Shown here one piece after another: positions 16,216 to 26,025 of a stretch of 64,000 nucleotides of DNA. The notes beneath the pieces are model-generated. The model did not search any database, had not been told where the DNA came from, and saw only the letters and a program-made list of their open reading frames with translations. The stretch lies in NCBI GenBank assembly GCA_942490535.1, contig CALNXQ010000002.1:868001-932000 (forward strand), given 5' to 3'. The stretch is from JAEINY01 sp942490535 (GTDB lineage Bacteria; Bacteroidota; Bacteroidia; Bacteroidales; Marinilabiliaceae). The first letter of the stretch is position 1; each line of letters opens with the position of its first letter. The translations under genes and the position numbers were made by a program.

Positions 16216-19200
16216 TAAAAATTAATGTTTAGAGAGAATCCATAAGTTCGCGTAGATGGCACTGGCGCAAAATCATAAGCCTGTGCTTCATATGCAGAAC
16301 TATAAGCACTGGCATCTGGAACCGTACCGGGGGTATCTTTATAAAAATAGAATAGATTTCTTGCTACCACAGAAACCCGCATACTTTGAATAGGATTATG
16401 AGGGATTTTACTGATAAGACTCTTTGGAACGTTATATCCAAAAACCAACTCTTTTAACTTCATGTGTGATGCATCATAAATGAATTCTTCATCGACTTTG
16501 GCTATTTGTCTCCAATATTTTTCCGCACTGGTAATCGTATTATTAACTCCTCCATCTTCGGTTACCCCATCCACAAAGAAAGAAATACGATCATTCGCGA
16601 TGGTTCGCTTTGCTGTTCCAGCTGAAGTCGCCGCTTGTTCAGAATTAGACATCACATCCCCACCTTGCTGAATAGAAACCAATGCAGACATGTAAAAACC
16701 TTTGTAATCAGCTGATAAATTTACAGACCCTGTCCAATCAGCTTGCAAATTACCAATCACATGTTCACCACCTTGTGCAACTTTAGGTAATCCTTTAGAA
16801 TCAACTATGATTTGTCCCACATCATTACGAACATAGATACTTCCTCTAATGTCACCTAGCTTACCCCCTTCAACAGCCCACACACTTTGACCAAAATCAT
16901 AATTTTTAAGTGCCTTAGAATCATTTTTATCAACTAATTCCTCCAATACACCTTCATTCCTGGCAAAATTAAAATCCAAACCTAGTCTGAAATCTCTTGT
17001 TTTTACAGGCACTGTTGTTACCATGACCTCAAATCCTTTATTAGAGATTAATCCAGCATTAATCACTTTTTGCTTGTATCCAGAACTCTGAACTACTTCA
17101 ATGGGAACAATCTGATTCCTGGTCAACTCATCATAATATGTAAAATCCAAGCCCAATCGATTATTGAAAAACCGTAAATCAGCACCAACTTCCCAAGAAG
17201 TAGATATTTCCGGTTTCAAATTTTTAACAACCGCTACATCTGGCACATCACCGGTTGTTAATCCGTAATTCCAGTTACCCAATGAGTAACTCTGGCTAGT
17301 TTGTTGAGGAGATGTTCCTTTACCTACTCTCGCCCATGACCCTCGCACTTTAGCGAAAGAAATCCAATCTGGTAAATCAGCCATTTCAGAAATAATACCA
17401 CTTAAACTAACAGAAGGATATGGGTATGAATTATCGTAATCAGCATCTGAAGCCGTTAATGTCGAAGACCAATCATTACGGAAAGTCGCATCCAAAAAAA
17501 TCAAATTTCGAAACGCCAACTGACCAAAAGCATACATAGATCTTACTTCCTCCTCGATAATCTCCTCTTCAGCTGTAATATTTGAACCTGCCAATAAGAA
17601 ATAATCATCTTCAGATGACAACTTCCCAGAATGAGCCGTTATACCCCTAACATTCATATGTCTATTATTAGCTCCAAAATTCAAATTCAGCGCAAAATCC
17701 TCATTAAAACTCTTGTTATAAGTCAATAAAAACTCATAATTCTCCTCTTTGAATTTACGCTGAGATGTATTGTAGTTAGGACGGGTTGCCTTATCCACAT
17801 TATCGGCATATATATATCCCTCAATGGCTTCAAACTGATAAAAATCTAATCCATATTTGAATTTTGCACTTAAGTTACTGGTCAATTTCAAATTAGCTGC
17901 CACGTAACCAAATGTTCTGTTTTTTCTATCTTCGTTATGAGTTTGCGCTTGTAAGAAATAAGGATTCCGATAATTTGCATTAGGATCACCTGTATAAAGT
18001 TTTTCAACATGTTTTCCGGAAACGATATCATATCCAGGGGCTAAATCCTGATTGCGGATATTCATCGGCATCGTGTTGAAATAAGATACATAACTATAGT
18101 TTCCAATTTCTGGACGTTGATTACCTTCTGTTACAAAGTACGAAACCTTAGTATCAATATTCAACCAAGGGTTGATGTCATAATCACCACGGAAATCAAA
18201 AGTTGTCTTTTCTACTTCATGACCTTCATAGATACCATTAAGCATATCCTTACCAATGGAAACACGGAAAGCCCCATCATCATTCCCTCCAGAAAAAGCG
18301 ACATTATGCTTATGACTTACTCCAGTGCGCGTAAAATCTTTCAAACGATCTTTTTGAGCTTCATAAGGAACAGTCTCACCCGTCCAGGATTCCAACAGCT
18401 GCCCCTTCATTTCCGGTCCCCAAGAAGTTTCTCCCTTCATGTTGTAATCACCTTCGGATCCCTGACCATACTTATCCTGCAAATCCAACATGTAAGCTGC
18501 TTCAGAGAAGGTGATACCTCCTGAATAGGAGATCCCTAAACCTTTTCCTCTGGCACCTTTTTTTGTAGTAACCAAAATAACTCCATTTCCTCCACGCTCA
18601 CCATACAGTGCTGCCGCATTTGGCCCTTTCAAGATAGAAACCGACTCTATGTCTTCGGGGTTTAGGTCAAATGCCCCACCAGCTCGGGAAGTACCTCCCC
18701 AAACTCCGCCATTACGATCGTTACCATCATCAAACGGCACACCATCCACTACCCAAAGAGGCTGATTATTATCCGTTAGCGAACTGGCTCCACGGATTTC
18801 TATACGCGATGTACCACCAATTCCACCGCCGGACTGGTTAATCTGAACACCGGCCACTTTTCCTTGAAGCGAACTCACCAAATCCGCATTACCAGCTTGT
18901 GTCAAAGCCTCTGACTTTACATCCTGGACAGCATAACCCAGGGCCTTCTTTTCGCGTTTTATACCCAATGCTGTTACCACCACTTCATCCAAACCTGTGG
19001 ATTCAGATACCAGTGTTACATTGATTTCGGTACGACCGGCCGCATTTAACTGCTGGGCATCAAAGCCAATAAATGAATACACAATAACGGCTTCGGGATC
19101 GGTCAATTCAATGGAATAGGATCCATCAATGCTGGTAATGGTACCGTTGGTAACATTGTCTTTTTCAAAAACATTCACCCCCGGTAATGGCTCACCGGTC

Positions 19201-19625
19201 TCATCCGTTACCTTACCGGTAATTTTCAGTTTTTGCTGCTGCTGGGCTGCCGCTTCATCCATGTATCGTTTGGTGATGATGATATCCTGATCAATGATAT
19301 GGTATTTAAACTGTTCCGGATTCAACACCTCATCCAACACTTTTTCAACGCCAGCATCGATCACAACAATGTTCACCATGCTGTTTTCATTCACATCTTC
19401 CTTATTGTAGAAAACATTGAACTGCGACTGTTTTTCAATTTCATCGAACACCTTTGACAAGGTCGATTTTTTAAGATTGAGAGATACTTTTGAATTTTGC
19501 CCTAACGATGCAGCCGATACCTGCACCATCCCGACAATCATTAACAAAACGTATAGTTTCATAATTAGCCCTAATTTCTTGAGTTGGTATCTAGGAATAC
19601 CACTCAATTCATTGTTTTTTTTCAT
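16215..19625 (-). CDS. SusC/RagA TonB-dependent transporter with STN domain
   Basis: 1,136 residues. After a signal peptide (about 22-40) comes an STN domain (about 45-118, SLNLKKSTLSKVFDEIEKQS), which in this family contacts an inner-membrane FecR. Next are a carboxypeptidase-regulatory beta-sandwich (about 133-210, ITGKVTDETGEPLPGVNVFE), a TonB box (DEVVVTALG), the plug domain, and a 22-strand type barrel ending in the aromatic residue expected for outer-membrane insertion (SLNINF). It imports a ligand held by SusD using TonB energy. FecR and an ECF sigma factor are encoded upstream, so expression is probably self-induced by the ligand. The 169-bp gap to FecR holds a GC-rich inverted repeat at 19697-19720. 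Confidence 0.96.
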   Translation of the reverse strand: MKKNNELSGIPRYQLKKLGLIMKLYVLLMIVGMVQVSAASLGQNSKVSLNLKKSTLSKVFDEIEKQSQFNVFYNKEDVNENSMVNIVVIDAGVEKVLDEVLNPEQFKYHIIDQDIIITKRYMDEAAAQQQQKLKITGKVTDETGEPLPGVNVFEKDNVTNGTITSIDGSYSIELTDPEAVIVYSFIGFDAQQLNAAGRTEINVTLVSESTGLDEVVVTALGIKREKKALGYAVQDVKSEALTQAGNADLVSSLQGKVAGVQINQSGGGIGGTSRIEIRGASSLTDNNQPLWVVDGVPFDDGNDRNGGVWGGTSRAGGAFDLNPEDIESVSILKGPNAAALYGERGGNGVILVTTKKGARGKGLGISYSGGITFSEAAYMLDLQDKYGQGSEGDYNMKGETSWGPEMKGQLLESWTGETVPYEAQKDRLKDFTRTGVSHKHNVAFSGGNDDGAFRVSIGKDMLNGIYEGHEVEKTTFDFRGDYDINPWLNIDTKVSYFVTEGNQRPEIGNYSYVSYFNTMPMNIRNQDLAPGYDIVSGKHVEKLYTGDPNANYRNPYFLQAQTHNEDRKNRTFGYVAANLKLTSNLSAKFKYGLDFYQFEAIEGYIYADNVDKATRPNYNTSQRKFKEENYEFLLTYNKSFNEDFALNLNFGANNRHMNVRGITAHSGKLSSEDDYFLLAGSNITAEEEIIEEEVRSMYAFGQLAFRNLIFLDATFRNDWSSTLTASDADYDNSYPYPSVSLSGIISEMADLPDWISFAKVRGSWARVGKGTSPQQTSQSYSLGNWNYGLTTGDVPDVAVVKNLKPEISTSWEVGADLRFFNNRLGLDFTYYDELTRNQIVPIEVVQSSGYKQKVINAGLISNKGFEVMVTTVPVKTRDFRLGLDFNFARNEGVLEELVDKNDSKALKNYDFGQSVWAVEGGKLGDIRGSIYVRNDVGQIIVDSKGLPKVAQGGEHVIGNLQADWTGSVNLSADYKGFYMSALVSIQQGGDVMSNSEQAATSAGTAKRTIANDRISFFVDGVTEDGGVNNTITSAEKYWRQIAKVDEEFIYDASHMKLKELVFGYNVPKSLISKIPHNPIQSMRVSVVARNLFYFYKDTPGTVPDASAYSSAYEAQAYDFAPVPSTRTYGFSLNINF

Positions 19626-19794
19626 AAATTTGTAATGCTTAATTATAGTTTATAATTAGTTATCTCCGGTTTGCCGACCGGTGGTAGAAGAATTGACGGG
19701 GATAGTTGCCGCTATTCCCGCTTCTTTTTTCTTTGGATTTCAACTCCAGCTAGGTGCCAGAGCCTTTTTTTCATGTTGCTCGATTTTTCTTTGC

Positions 19795-20802
19795 TTATTG
19801 GATTTTTTCTTTTCGTTTAAGAATGATTTTATCTTTCTTAATCTCATAATCCAGGTTAGAGGTAAGACTGAATATTTTCAACGTCTTAATCACCGAACGA
19901 TCTTTTTCTAAAACGCATCGAAAGCGTTCTTTTTTAAGCTTTTCATTCAGGATGAGAATTTCCACATCATACATTTCCGCTAATTTTTCGGCAATCTCTT
20001 CCAGGGTGGCATCTTTAAATTCATAACGCCCTTGTTTCCACGCACTAATTGACACTAAATCGCTTACCTGCCTGATCCTCCCTTTCCCATCAGCATCCGT
20101 TGCGTATTGCTGCCCGGGCTTTAAGCGGGCCAACTCAACATCTGCCTTATTTAAAATACCAACAGATCCATTGTGCAAAGTGACTTCATATTGATGCGAC
20201 TGGGAATTGGAAATCACATTAAACTCGGTACCGTACACTTTAATTTTATGTTCGAAGCCCTCCACAATAAAAGGCCGCTTCTTATCGTGGGCTATTTTGA
20301 AATATCCTTCCCCCTCAAGCGTGGCTTTGCGGATTTTATGCGCCATATCGTATCCAAACGTCAATTCAGAAGCCGCATTTAACCACACTTCCGATCCCTC
20401 CGGCAAGGTAAAACGAGCTGTTTGTCCCTTCGGTGCAGCTATTTTAAAAGTTCCAGCCAGCAGTTGATCCCGTTGATTCAATCCATGATCGAAAACGAAA
20501 ACAGTAATACAAAAACCCACTATTAAAATTGAAAGAGATGAATACACCGCTTGTTTTACTTTCCGGTTTCTTTTTAGCAGACTGTTTATAACTCCTGTTT
20601 TTGTTCGCTCACGTCTCACATCCACCAGTTTTTGATTGATCATCAATAACTGAGCCTGCATGATACGTTTCTGTTTGTCATATAACTCCTGATTACTCAC
20701 TCTTCGCTGCACCCATTGCTCCAAAAAGTACTGCTCCTGCCCGGTGATTTCACCGTTTAATTCCCGTGCTATTAATAATTCTATTTTATCTTGCTCTGTC
20801 AT
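19795..20802 (-). CDS. FecR-family anti-sigma factor
   Basis: 335 residues. The N-terminal cytoplasmic part (1-80) carries the ELNGEITGQEQYFLEQW segment typical of these anti-sigma factors. A single membrane segment follows (about 88-108, SLSILIVGFCITVFVF). Then come a FecR sandwich domain (LPEGSEVWLNAASELTF, EGEGYFKI) and a C-terminal DUF4974-like domain (FKDATLEEIAEKLAEMYDVEI) that contacts the STN domain of the transporter. It holds the ECF sigma factor inactive until SusC is occupied. It lies between the sigma gene and susC on the same strand, but 480 bp from the sigma gene because of a repeat array. Confidence 0.95.
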   Translation of the reverse strand: MTEQDKIELLIARELNGEITGQEQYFLEQWVQRRVSNQELYDKQKRIMQAQLLMINQKLVDVRRERTKTGVINSLLKRNRKVKQAVYSSLSILIVGFCITVFVFDHGLNQRDQLLAGTFKIAAPKGQTARFTLPEGSEVWLNAASELTFGYDMAHKIRKATLEGEGYFKIAHDKKRPFIVEGFEHKIKVYGTEFNVISNSQSHQYEVTLHNGSVGILNKADVELARLKPGQQYATDADGKGRIRQVSDLVSISAWKQGRYEFKDATLEEIAEKLAEMYDVEILILNEKLKKERFRCVLEKDRSVIKTLKIFSLTSNLDYEIKKDKIILKRKEKIQ

Positions 20803-20930
20803 TCTATATGATCGTTTCTATTAATAGAACGCAATATCTAACTACTACCCTGACAAGAACCGCACTCTTTTTTTACTTTTTTTCACATTTCGCAAATCAA
20901 ACAATCATTTCAGGCTCTAATACATTTGTT

Positions 20931-21179
20931 TTTTGTCGATCAGGAGAGCCAGTTTTGTAAAAAAAGGATGCTTTTACCACGTCAGGGAATCAGATTTTAT
21001 AAAATGAAGTGAATTTTAGTCCATCCTTCCAGTGATTCGATAGGATTCCTTCATTTTCAGGCCGTCCGGCAAACAGTTAATAAAAGATGCTGATGTTTTC
21101 AGTCTCTCCGGCGGTCAATTTTTAAAGAATTCCTTTGTTTTCTGTCGATCGCGGCTCCAAGCTGAAAAGTGTTTTGCTA
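20931..21179. repeat. 42-bp degenerate tandem array, six units
   Basis: Six units with lengths 41, 42, 40, 42, 42 and 42 bp run head to tail. Each begins with TTTT, then a GC-rich part (for example CAGGCCGTCCGGC or CAGTCTCTCCGGCGG), then an A/T-rich half ending in a GATG- or CTTTG-like triplet. No frame is open across the array. It fills most of the 480-bp gap between the ECF sigma gene and fecR. The period is twice the 21 bp seen in the arrays at 912, 40545 and 50708, though the unit sequence is different. Confidence 0.72.
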
Positions 21180-21282
21180 TAGAATAAGCAGGAAATTTGG
21201 ATTTAGCACATAAATAAATTCCACCTTGATAGCCTGAGTTTCTCTATTTCATACAAAAAACTAAACCAGACTTGTAGTACCT

Positions 21283-21834
21283 TTAAAAAACAATCGCCGG
21301 TAAATACTCCGAAAGGTTATCTCGTAGGTGTTTTAGCGATCGCGACATTTGTGTTTCCACAGTTTTTGTAGATAAAGACAGTTCAAGAGCGATTTCCTGA
21401 TAGGACATCCCTTTTTCCCTGCTCATGCGAAATATTTGCTGACGCTTTGCAGGCAGCATCTGAATAGCGGATTGAATCGCCTTCTCAATCTCTTCCTCCA
21501 GCAGCGAATCTTGAAAATCAATGGCCGGTTCAACAAACAGTCCATCGTCAGTGTTTTTTTTCAACACCGTTTGCTTGCGACGCTGCCAATCAATGCACGC
21601 ATTAAAGACCGACTTAAAGAGATAACTTTTCAGGGAACCTTTTAATCCCGTCAGTTTATCATTACTCCACAACTTAATAAAAAGCTCCTGTGCTACTTCT
21701 TCAGCTTCGTCATGATTCCCTAAAATTTTTGTAGCAAATAATACACAACGCGGATAGTACAGGTTAAAAACAGCATCAAACCCCGGTTGAGGGATATTAG
21801 AAAACTCAAGAGTATGTTGGGATTGGTGCGTCAT
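21283..21834 (-). CDS. ECF-family RNA polymerase sigma factor
   Basis: 183 residues. Region 2 is at about 20-85 (FNLYYPRCVLFATKILG, then DEAEEVAQELFIKLW), and region 4 at about 125-175 (LPAKRQQIFRMSREKGMSY, EIALELSLSTKTVETQMSRSL) forms a helix-turn-helix for the -35 element. Regions 1 and 3 are absent, as expected for ECF factors. Length matches the Bacteroidota sigma-70 group that partners with FecR. It is the first gene of the sigma-FecR-SusC-SusD-LamG series, all on the minus strand, and should direct polymerase to the transporter promoter when FecR releases it. Confidence 0.95.
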   Translation of the reverse strand: MTHQSQHTLEFSNIPQPGFDAVFNLYYPRCVLFATKILGNHDEAEEVAQELFIKLWSNDKLTGLKGSLKSYLFKSVFNACIDWQRRKQTVLKKNTDDGLFVEPAIDFQDSLLEEEIEKAIQSAIQMLPAKRQQIFRMSREKGMSYQEIALELSLSTKTVETQMSRSLKHLRDNLSEYLPAIVF

Positions 21835-21933
21835 ATATTTATTGAAACCAAGATATGTATTTTAGCTGAAATAGCCTAAAGATGAATCATTCTGAAGCTT
21901 TTCTGGCCGGCTAACCTGAGGGTATTAGACCAA

Positions 21934-22662
21934 CTAATCGGGCGAATCCGGGGCCTCTCCCATGAGTTTCAGGTACCCACTAATCACCTCCTCCATACTA
22001 TCGCCCAAAATAAAATAATAGTCCAGGCATTTCGCTTGCTCGGATATAAAATAAGTCCCATCAGAAGAATTATTACCGAGCCTTGTAAAGCAGTAGTTAT
22101 CCCAAAAAATGCCATAGTTGGCGCTGGAAACAATAAATGGATTGACCCCTTTATCCACCTCACTAAGGGTTGAAAACTCTGAATTGCGAAGATTCATCAT
22201 TTTATGCTGGTAGAGTTGCACACTATATAAGCGTTGAACGGTATCAACTGTAAAATAGTTGGCCACACGATACGTTTTACCATCCCCGCGCTCTATGGGG
22301 TGTAAGTCCCGTGGCAATGGTTCTTTTTCACGAATCAACATCACCTCCTGCTCATCCAAAAACTGAATGGCTCCAGTGCCCCTATCAATGATCAGTGACC
22401 CAAAACAATTTTTTAACAGATAATGCTTCCCCTTTTCCTGAACCACAAAATGATTTTGCTGAGGTGTCAGCAACACCACAAGGCTTTGATTATTGAGTGC
22501 TACCTCACCAGGTGCAAATTGTATTCGAACGATCTTATCGGAGTAGGGGGTCACTTTCAAAATGCCATCGGCGAGAGATAACCGAACCACGTTTGAAGAA
22601 GCGGCACTACTGTTATGAAATAAAAAAACAAGACTAACCAATAAGCAGATGCGCATCCTCAT
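21934..22662 (-). pseudogene. Truncated GH31 glycosidase (N-terminal part only)
   Basis: About 242 residues from the ATG at 22662 (an upstream ATG at 22689 would add nine residues before the signal peptide). The protein has an exported N-terminus and the beta-sandwich that precedes the barrel in GH31 alpha-glucosidases and alpha-xylosidases: FGSLIIDRGTGAIQF, ANYGIFWDNY, and LDYYFILGDSMEEVISGYLKLMGEAP in two pieces. In full-length relatives this last phrase leads straight into the catalytic barrel. Here a stop follows after six codons and no barrel sequence (such as WGFWQS or the catalytic Asp motifs) is seen in the 100 bp downstream. Complete enzymes are about 800-950 residues. It is therefore a deletion remnant, without catalytic capacity. 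Confidence 0.8.
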
Positions 22663-22747
22663 TCTTTTCCATTTTATGATTCCGGACATAAGCAGAGCAG
22701 GGTACCCAACTTATAAAAGAACAAATAAAATAAGAACCATTAAAAGA

Positions 22748-22789
22748 TGATTAAAATGTGATTAATCCAAATACAAAATTGTTTAATCA
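22748..22789 (-). promoter_or_regulatory. Heptamer repeats, possible SARP-type operator
   Basis: TGATTAA occurs at 22748-22754 and again at 22759-22765, an 11-bp period, and in inverted form at 22783-22789 (TTAATCA). OmpR-like and SARP regulators bind heptamer direct repeats spaced by 11 bp. The site lies about 90-130 bp upstream of the GH31 remnant, beside a gene for a SARP-like regulator. The rest of the gap is AT-rich without other features. Confidence 0.35.
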
Positions 22790-22974
22790 ATCTTAACAAT
22801 CTGATACTATGCAGGCCTAATTAACCAATAGCGTTTATCGAGCATCCTCTAACCGACAGCCCGAAAACACGCAACTCATCAATTCATAAGCAATGTCAGG
22901 GCCCTGAAAAAGATAAGCATGCAAACTTTCAATACGATTGAAAATTCTTCTGAGGTATCAGTCAAAGACTCGTG

Positions 22975-25515
22975 TTACTTAATGAGCCATTTAAAATCGG
23001 CAGGATAGGCTTCGTTATACGTCTCTTCATATTGAGATGCAAAGCGCTGATAAGCCTCCCAAGCCACACCATGCTTTCCCAGCTGGTGAAGGTTTTTACA
23101 GTAATGCTTCAACGCTGTATCATTCAATTGATCAAATTTAAAGATCGCCTCGGCCAGGTTGATTTGCAATTCCTGCTGTGGTTGCAAATCCGGATGCTGA
23201 ATCACCTGCTCTAAAAATTCAATTACCATTGAAGTTTCCTGTTCTTTAAATATAGCGAGCCACTCTTTGGTCATACAAGGTAAGATGCGGCCTCTTTCAA
23301 TGAGGGGTAATGCCCTTTGGATGGCTTGTTGTGGATCCGTTTTCCCCAGGCCACTGCCGATGATTTCTTTCACCCTATTAAAATCAATGAATAACGCATC
23401 TGTGTATTGCAGGCACCACTTAGCCTGGGTATACTCCAGCGAAACACCATCCAGCTCGGCCAATACCGCCCGCAGCCGTCCCACATTGACACCGCGATTA
23501 TTTTTTGCTTTCACTTCCTCTTTATCCGGCCAAATCAGTTGATGAATCCCGTTGGAAGAAATGCCATTCTTCCCTTTCACCGAGTGACTAAAGACCAGCA
23601 GAAACAGCTCTTTTACGGTTGGACTAAAGCGGTCGGTGATGTCCTGTCCCTGACGATCCAAAACCTGAAAGCCCCCAAACAAGTTAATGCGGTTGCGATC
23701 GGGGTAGCAGACTTCCGCCCTGACTACGGGCTGTTCCACAGGTACTCCAGAAACAGATGGTTCCCTTTTCGCGACTTTTCGTTTCCGGATTAAGAGCACC
23801 AAACCGATCAGAAACGCGACAACCACCCCTATACCACCCAGCCATAGCATATTGATGGCAGTACTGCTTTGTTCTGTGGGCTGAATCCATTCCACTGGAG
23901 GAAACAGCAATGTATATAATCCGATGGCCGCTTTTCCATTTTTACCATTGTGCAGTGTTAATGCCAAAAACTGGTTACCGCCTTCCCAATAAAACAGGTC
24001 GGCGTAGGAATCAACATCCTTGAAATAATAGGGAATTGAATCGCCTATAAAAGTTAGTTTCGGTTGATTTATAGCACCTTTTAGCAAATGCAGCGATGTA
24101 TGATAATCCTGCTGGTCGAAAACCAAAGTGTAAAAATAGTTTTCGGCCGATTGAACCACCAATGAATTTACCGGCGTGAATGAGCGTGGCACACCATTCG
24201 CAGGGATTGCCCATTGCCGCTCCAGGGATGCCCCGGAAAAATCGAGTCGATACAAATCGTAAGCCTGTTGTTGGCCCAAAAGCTGATTTCCTTCCTGATT
24301 CCCCAAACCACCAAACAAATAATAAACTGTCGAATCCTCGGTACTACGCCCTAACCCGGCCAAATAACGCGGCGACAAGGTATCCCCGGAAAAAGATAAT
24401 TCTTGCCATGTGGCATTCGTTTCATTATAGGATTGAATGCGATTGGTATACTTAAAATACCCATAGCCACCAATCGTGGTTAACTGTCCGGTTACCGGAT
24501 GAATCAACTTATTATGATGGTGAAAAGCGGTGGGGACATCAGACACCTGGTGTACCGAATCCCATTGCTCCGTGCCCAGGTTAAATCGGCTGAGGTAGGG
24601 CTGCATGTGATCATAGACCAAAATTTCATTTCCAACGCACAATGCATTTTGACTATATTCACTGCCGATGGGTGCCGCCTGAGGGAATTCCTGTTTCTCC
24701 ATTTGACCGGTAACCAGATCATATTGATAGAAATGGTTGGTATAGAGAAAATAGACTTTTTGAAGTTGATTGCAGAAAGCCACCTGTGGTCCGGTCTCCA
24801 GTTCGAACTGGGTAAGCGCTTGCCACTTTTGATGATATTGCATCACCCATTGGGGGTTATAGGCGATGGCTTTCTTGCCCTGAATGCGATCTTTAATGAC
24901 TTCACCCCTTGATTCCTGGAGTGACCAATGATACTTTTCCCGATCCTGTTCATCGAAAACAGAAATGTCTTTTAATGAGAAATAGGGCGATTCAGGTATT
25001 AATTGCTTGGCCTGTTGATCCACGCCAAACACCAATGAAAAAGAAGATTGTTCTGGTAACTGAAACGTTGCTGTATACTGCTGCACTGAGTCACAGGAAA
25101 AATGAAGCAATCCGGACCTGGCATCCAACGTGATACGGATATGGTGCCAGCGGTTATATTGCGTTTTCATGGCCGCTGGCATGGGAGCCGTCAAACCAAT
25201 GGGGTGCCCGTCCAGAGTGAACACCCACTCACGCCCCTCCTCAAACATATTGCAATTAAACGCCAAGGTCTTACCCGATGTTGTTTCTTTAAGTTGAAAG
25301 ATGGTGCCAAAATGGATGGGGTTATTCCGAAAAGAGAGATCAAATGCAATGGTGACGCGGCCATCGTATTGTATTTCATCCTCAGCTGTCAGATTCAAAC
25401 CCGTTCTGGATTCAATGCCCACCTCCGTCGATTTAAAAAGCAGGCCGTACCCTTGGGCATGACTAAAACCGAATAAACTAAACAGACAGGCTATAGTAAA
25501 AAGCAATTTGTGCAT
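22975..25515 (-). CDS. Transmembrane LamG-Kelch-SARP-like regulator
   Basis: 846 residues. A signal peptide (1-20) is followed by a LamG-like sandwich (about 25-200; YNRWHHIRITLDARSG) and a Kelch-type beta-propeller (about 240-540; repeats with ARYLAGLGR-like and TTIGGYGYF strands). A single membrane helix is at 553-577 (LWLGGIGVVVAFLIGLVLLI, then RKRK). The cytoplasmic part has a winged-helix domain (about 609-710; INLFGGFQVLDRQG, then FSPTVKELFLLVFSH) of the kind found in SARP/OmpR regulators, then a helical BTAD-like tail. The layout implies a one-component sensor that reads an extracytoplasmic ligand and binds DNA directly. Neighbouring LamG lipoprotein and glycosidase remnant suggest a glycan signal (inference). 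Target genes are unknown. Confidence 0.8.
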   Translation of the reverse strand: MHKLLFTIACLFSLFGFSHAQGYGLLFKSTEVGIESRTGLNLTAEDEIQYDGRVTIAFDLSFRNNPIHFGTIFQLKETTSGKTLAFNCNMFEEGREWVFTLDGHPIGLTAPMPAAMKTQYNRWHHIRITLDARSGLLHFSCDSVQQYTATFQLPEQSSFSLVFGVDQQAKQLIPESPYFSLKDISVFDEQDREKYHWSLQESRGEVIKDRIQGKKAIAYNPQWVMQYHQKWQALTQFELETGPQVAFCNQLQKVYFLYTNHFYQYDLVTGQMEKQEFPQAAPIGSEYSQNALCVGNEILVYDHMQPYLSRFNLGTEQWDSVHQVSDVPTAFHHHNKLIHPVTGQLTTIGGYGYFKYTNRIQSYNETNATWQELSFSGDTLSPRYLAGLGRSTEDSTVYYLFGGLGNQEGNQLLGQQQAYDLYRLDFSGASLERQWAIPANGVPRSFTPVNSLVVQSAENYFYTLVFDQQDYHTSLHLLKGAINQPKLTFIGDSIPYYFKDVDSYADLFYWEGGNQFLALTLHNGKNGKAAIGLYTLLFPPVEWIQPTEQSSTAINMLWLGGIGVVVAFLIGLVLLIRKRKVAKREPSVSGVPVEQPVVRAEVCYPDRNRINLFGGFQVLDRQGQDITDRFSPTVKELFLLVFSHSVKGKNGISSNGIHQLIWPDKEEVKAKNNRGVNVGRLRAVLAELDGVSLEYTQAKWCLQYTDALFIDFNRVKEIIGSGLGKTDPQQAIQRALPLIERGRILPCMTKEWLAIFKEQETSMVIEFLEQVIQHPDLQPQQELQINLAEAIFKFDQLNDTALKHYCKNLHQLGKHGVAWEAYQRFASQYEETYNEAYPADFKWLIK

Positions 25516-25550
25516 GAAGTATGGCTTTGTTAGCGCCTAAAAATAGAAAT

Positions 25551-25583
25551 AAAAAAACTTCCGCCCTAACCAAAGGACGGAAG
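25551..25583 (-). terminator. Terminator after the 92-residue hypothetical gene
   Basis: Read on the minus strand, CTTCCGTCCT and AGGGCGGAAG form a 10-bp stem with a TTGGTT loop, followed by seven U. Confidence 0.88.
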
Positions 25584-25608
25584 CTATCTTTCATCAAAAC
25601 TTATAATC

Positions 25609-25887
25609 TTACAATGCGTTGATCTCTTCTGAAATTTTCAGAAAATTAGCCATCATTTCCTTACGTAAAGTACTGAAATAAGCCTTCACCAATTTTGGAT
25701 TATCTTTTCCATCAGGGTGATTGGCACGGCTTATTAATGTGCTTTGGAAATCAATCGCAGCTACCATCACTTGAGCCAATTTATCCTGATCTACATCTTC
25801 TTTCAGGTATTGCTTCACATAAGCCTCAGTTACTAATTCAGAAGCCAGAAAGTGAATGTCCTTTTTTAGATTTCTAATACTTGCCAT
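25609..25887 (-). CDS. Conserved small hypothetical protein
   Basis: 92 residues, mostly alpha-helical, with no signal peptide or membrane segment. The sequence (SIRNLKKDIHFLASELVTEA, then FSTLRKEMMANFLKISEEI) is of a type that I recall being common in Bacteroidota as an uncharacterised cytoplasmic protein. It has its own strong terminator 26 bp downstream, so it is probably a single-gene transcript. No function can be assigned. Confidence 0.82.
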   Translation of the reverse strand: MASIRNLKKDIHFLASELVTEAYVKQYLKEDVDQDKLAQVMVAAIDFQSTLISRANHPDGKDNPKLVKAYFSTLRKEMMANFLKISEEINAL

Positions 25888-26025
25888 ATTGTTTCAATAT
25901 TAATTCACGTAAATAGTGCGAGAAAAATTCGGCTTTTAAAAAGATAGACGACTGATAAACAGGCGTGACCAAATCTATATTCTACACTTCAAACCTACAA
26001 TTTTAAAATTAGAAGTCAAAACGAT

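Noticed and set aside
19697..19720. Intrinsic terminator between fecR and susC
   Set aside because: The stem has an A-C mismatch on the transcribed minus strand and no U run. It fits better on the plus strand, where no gene ends.
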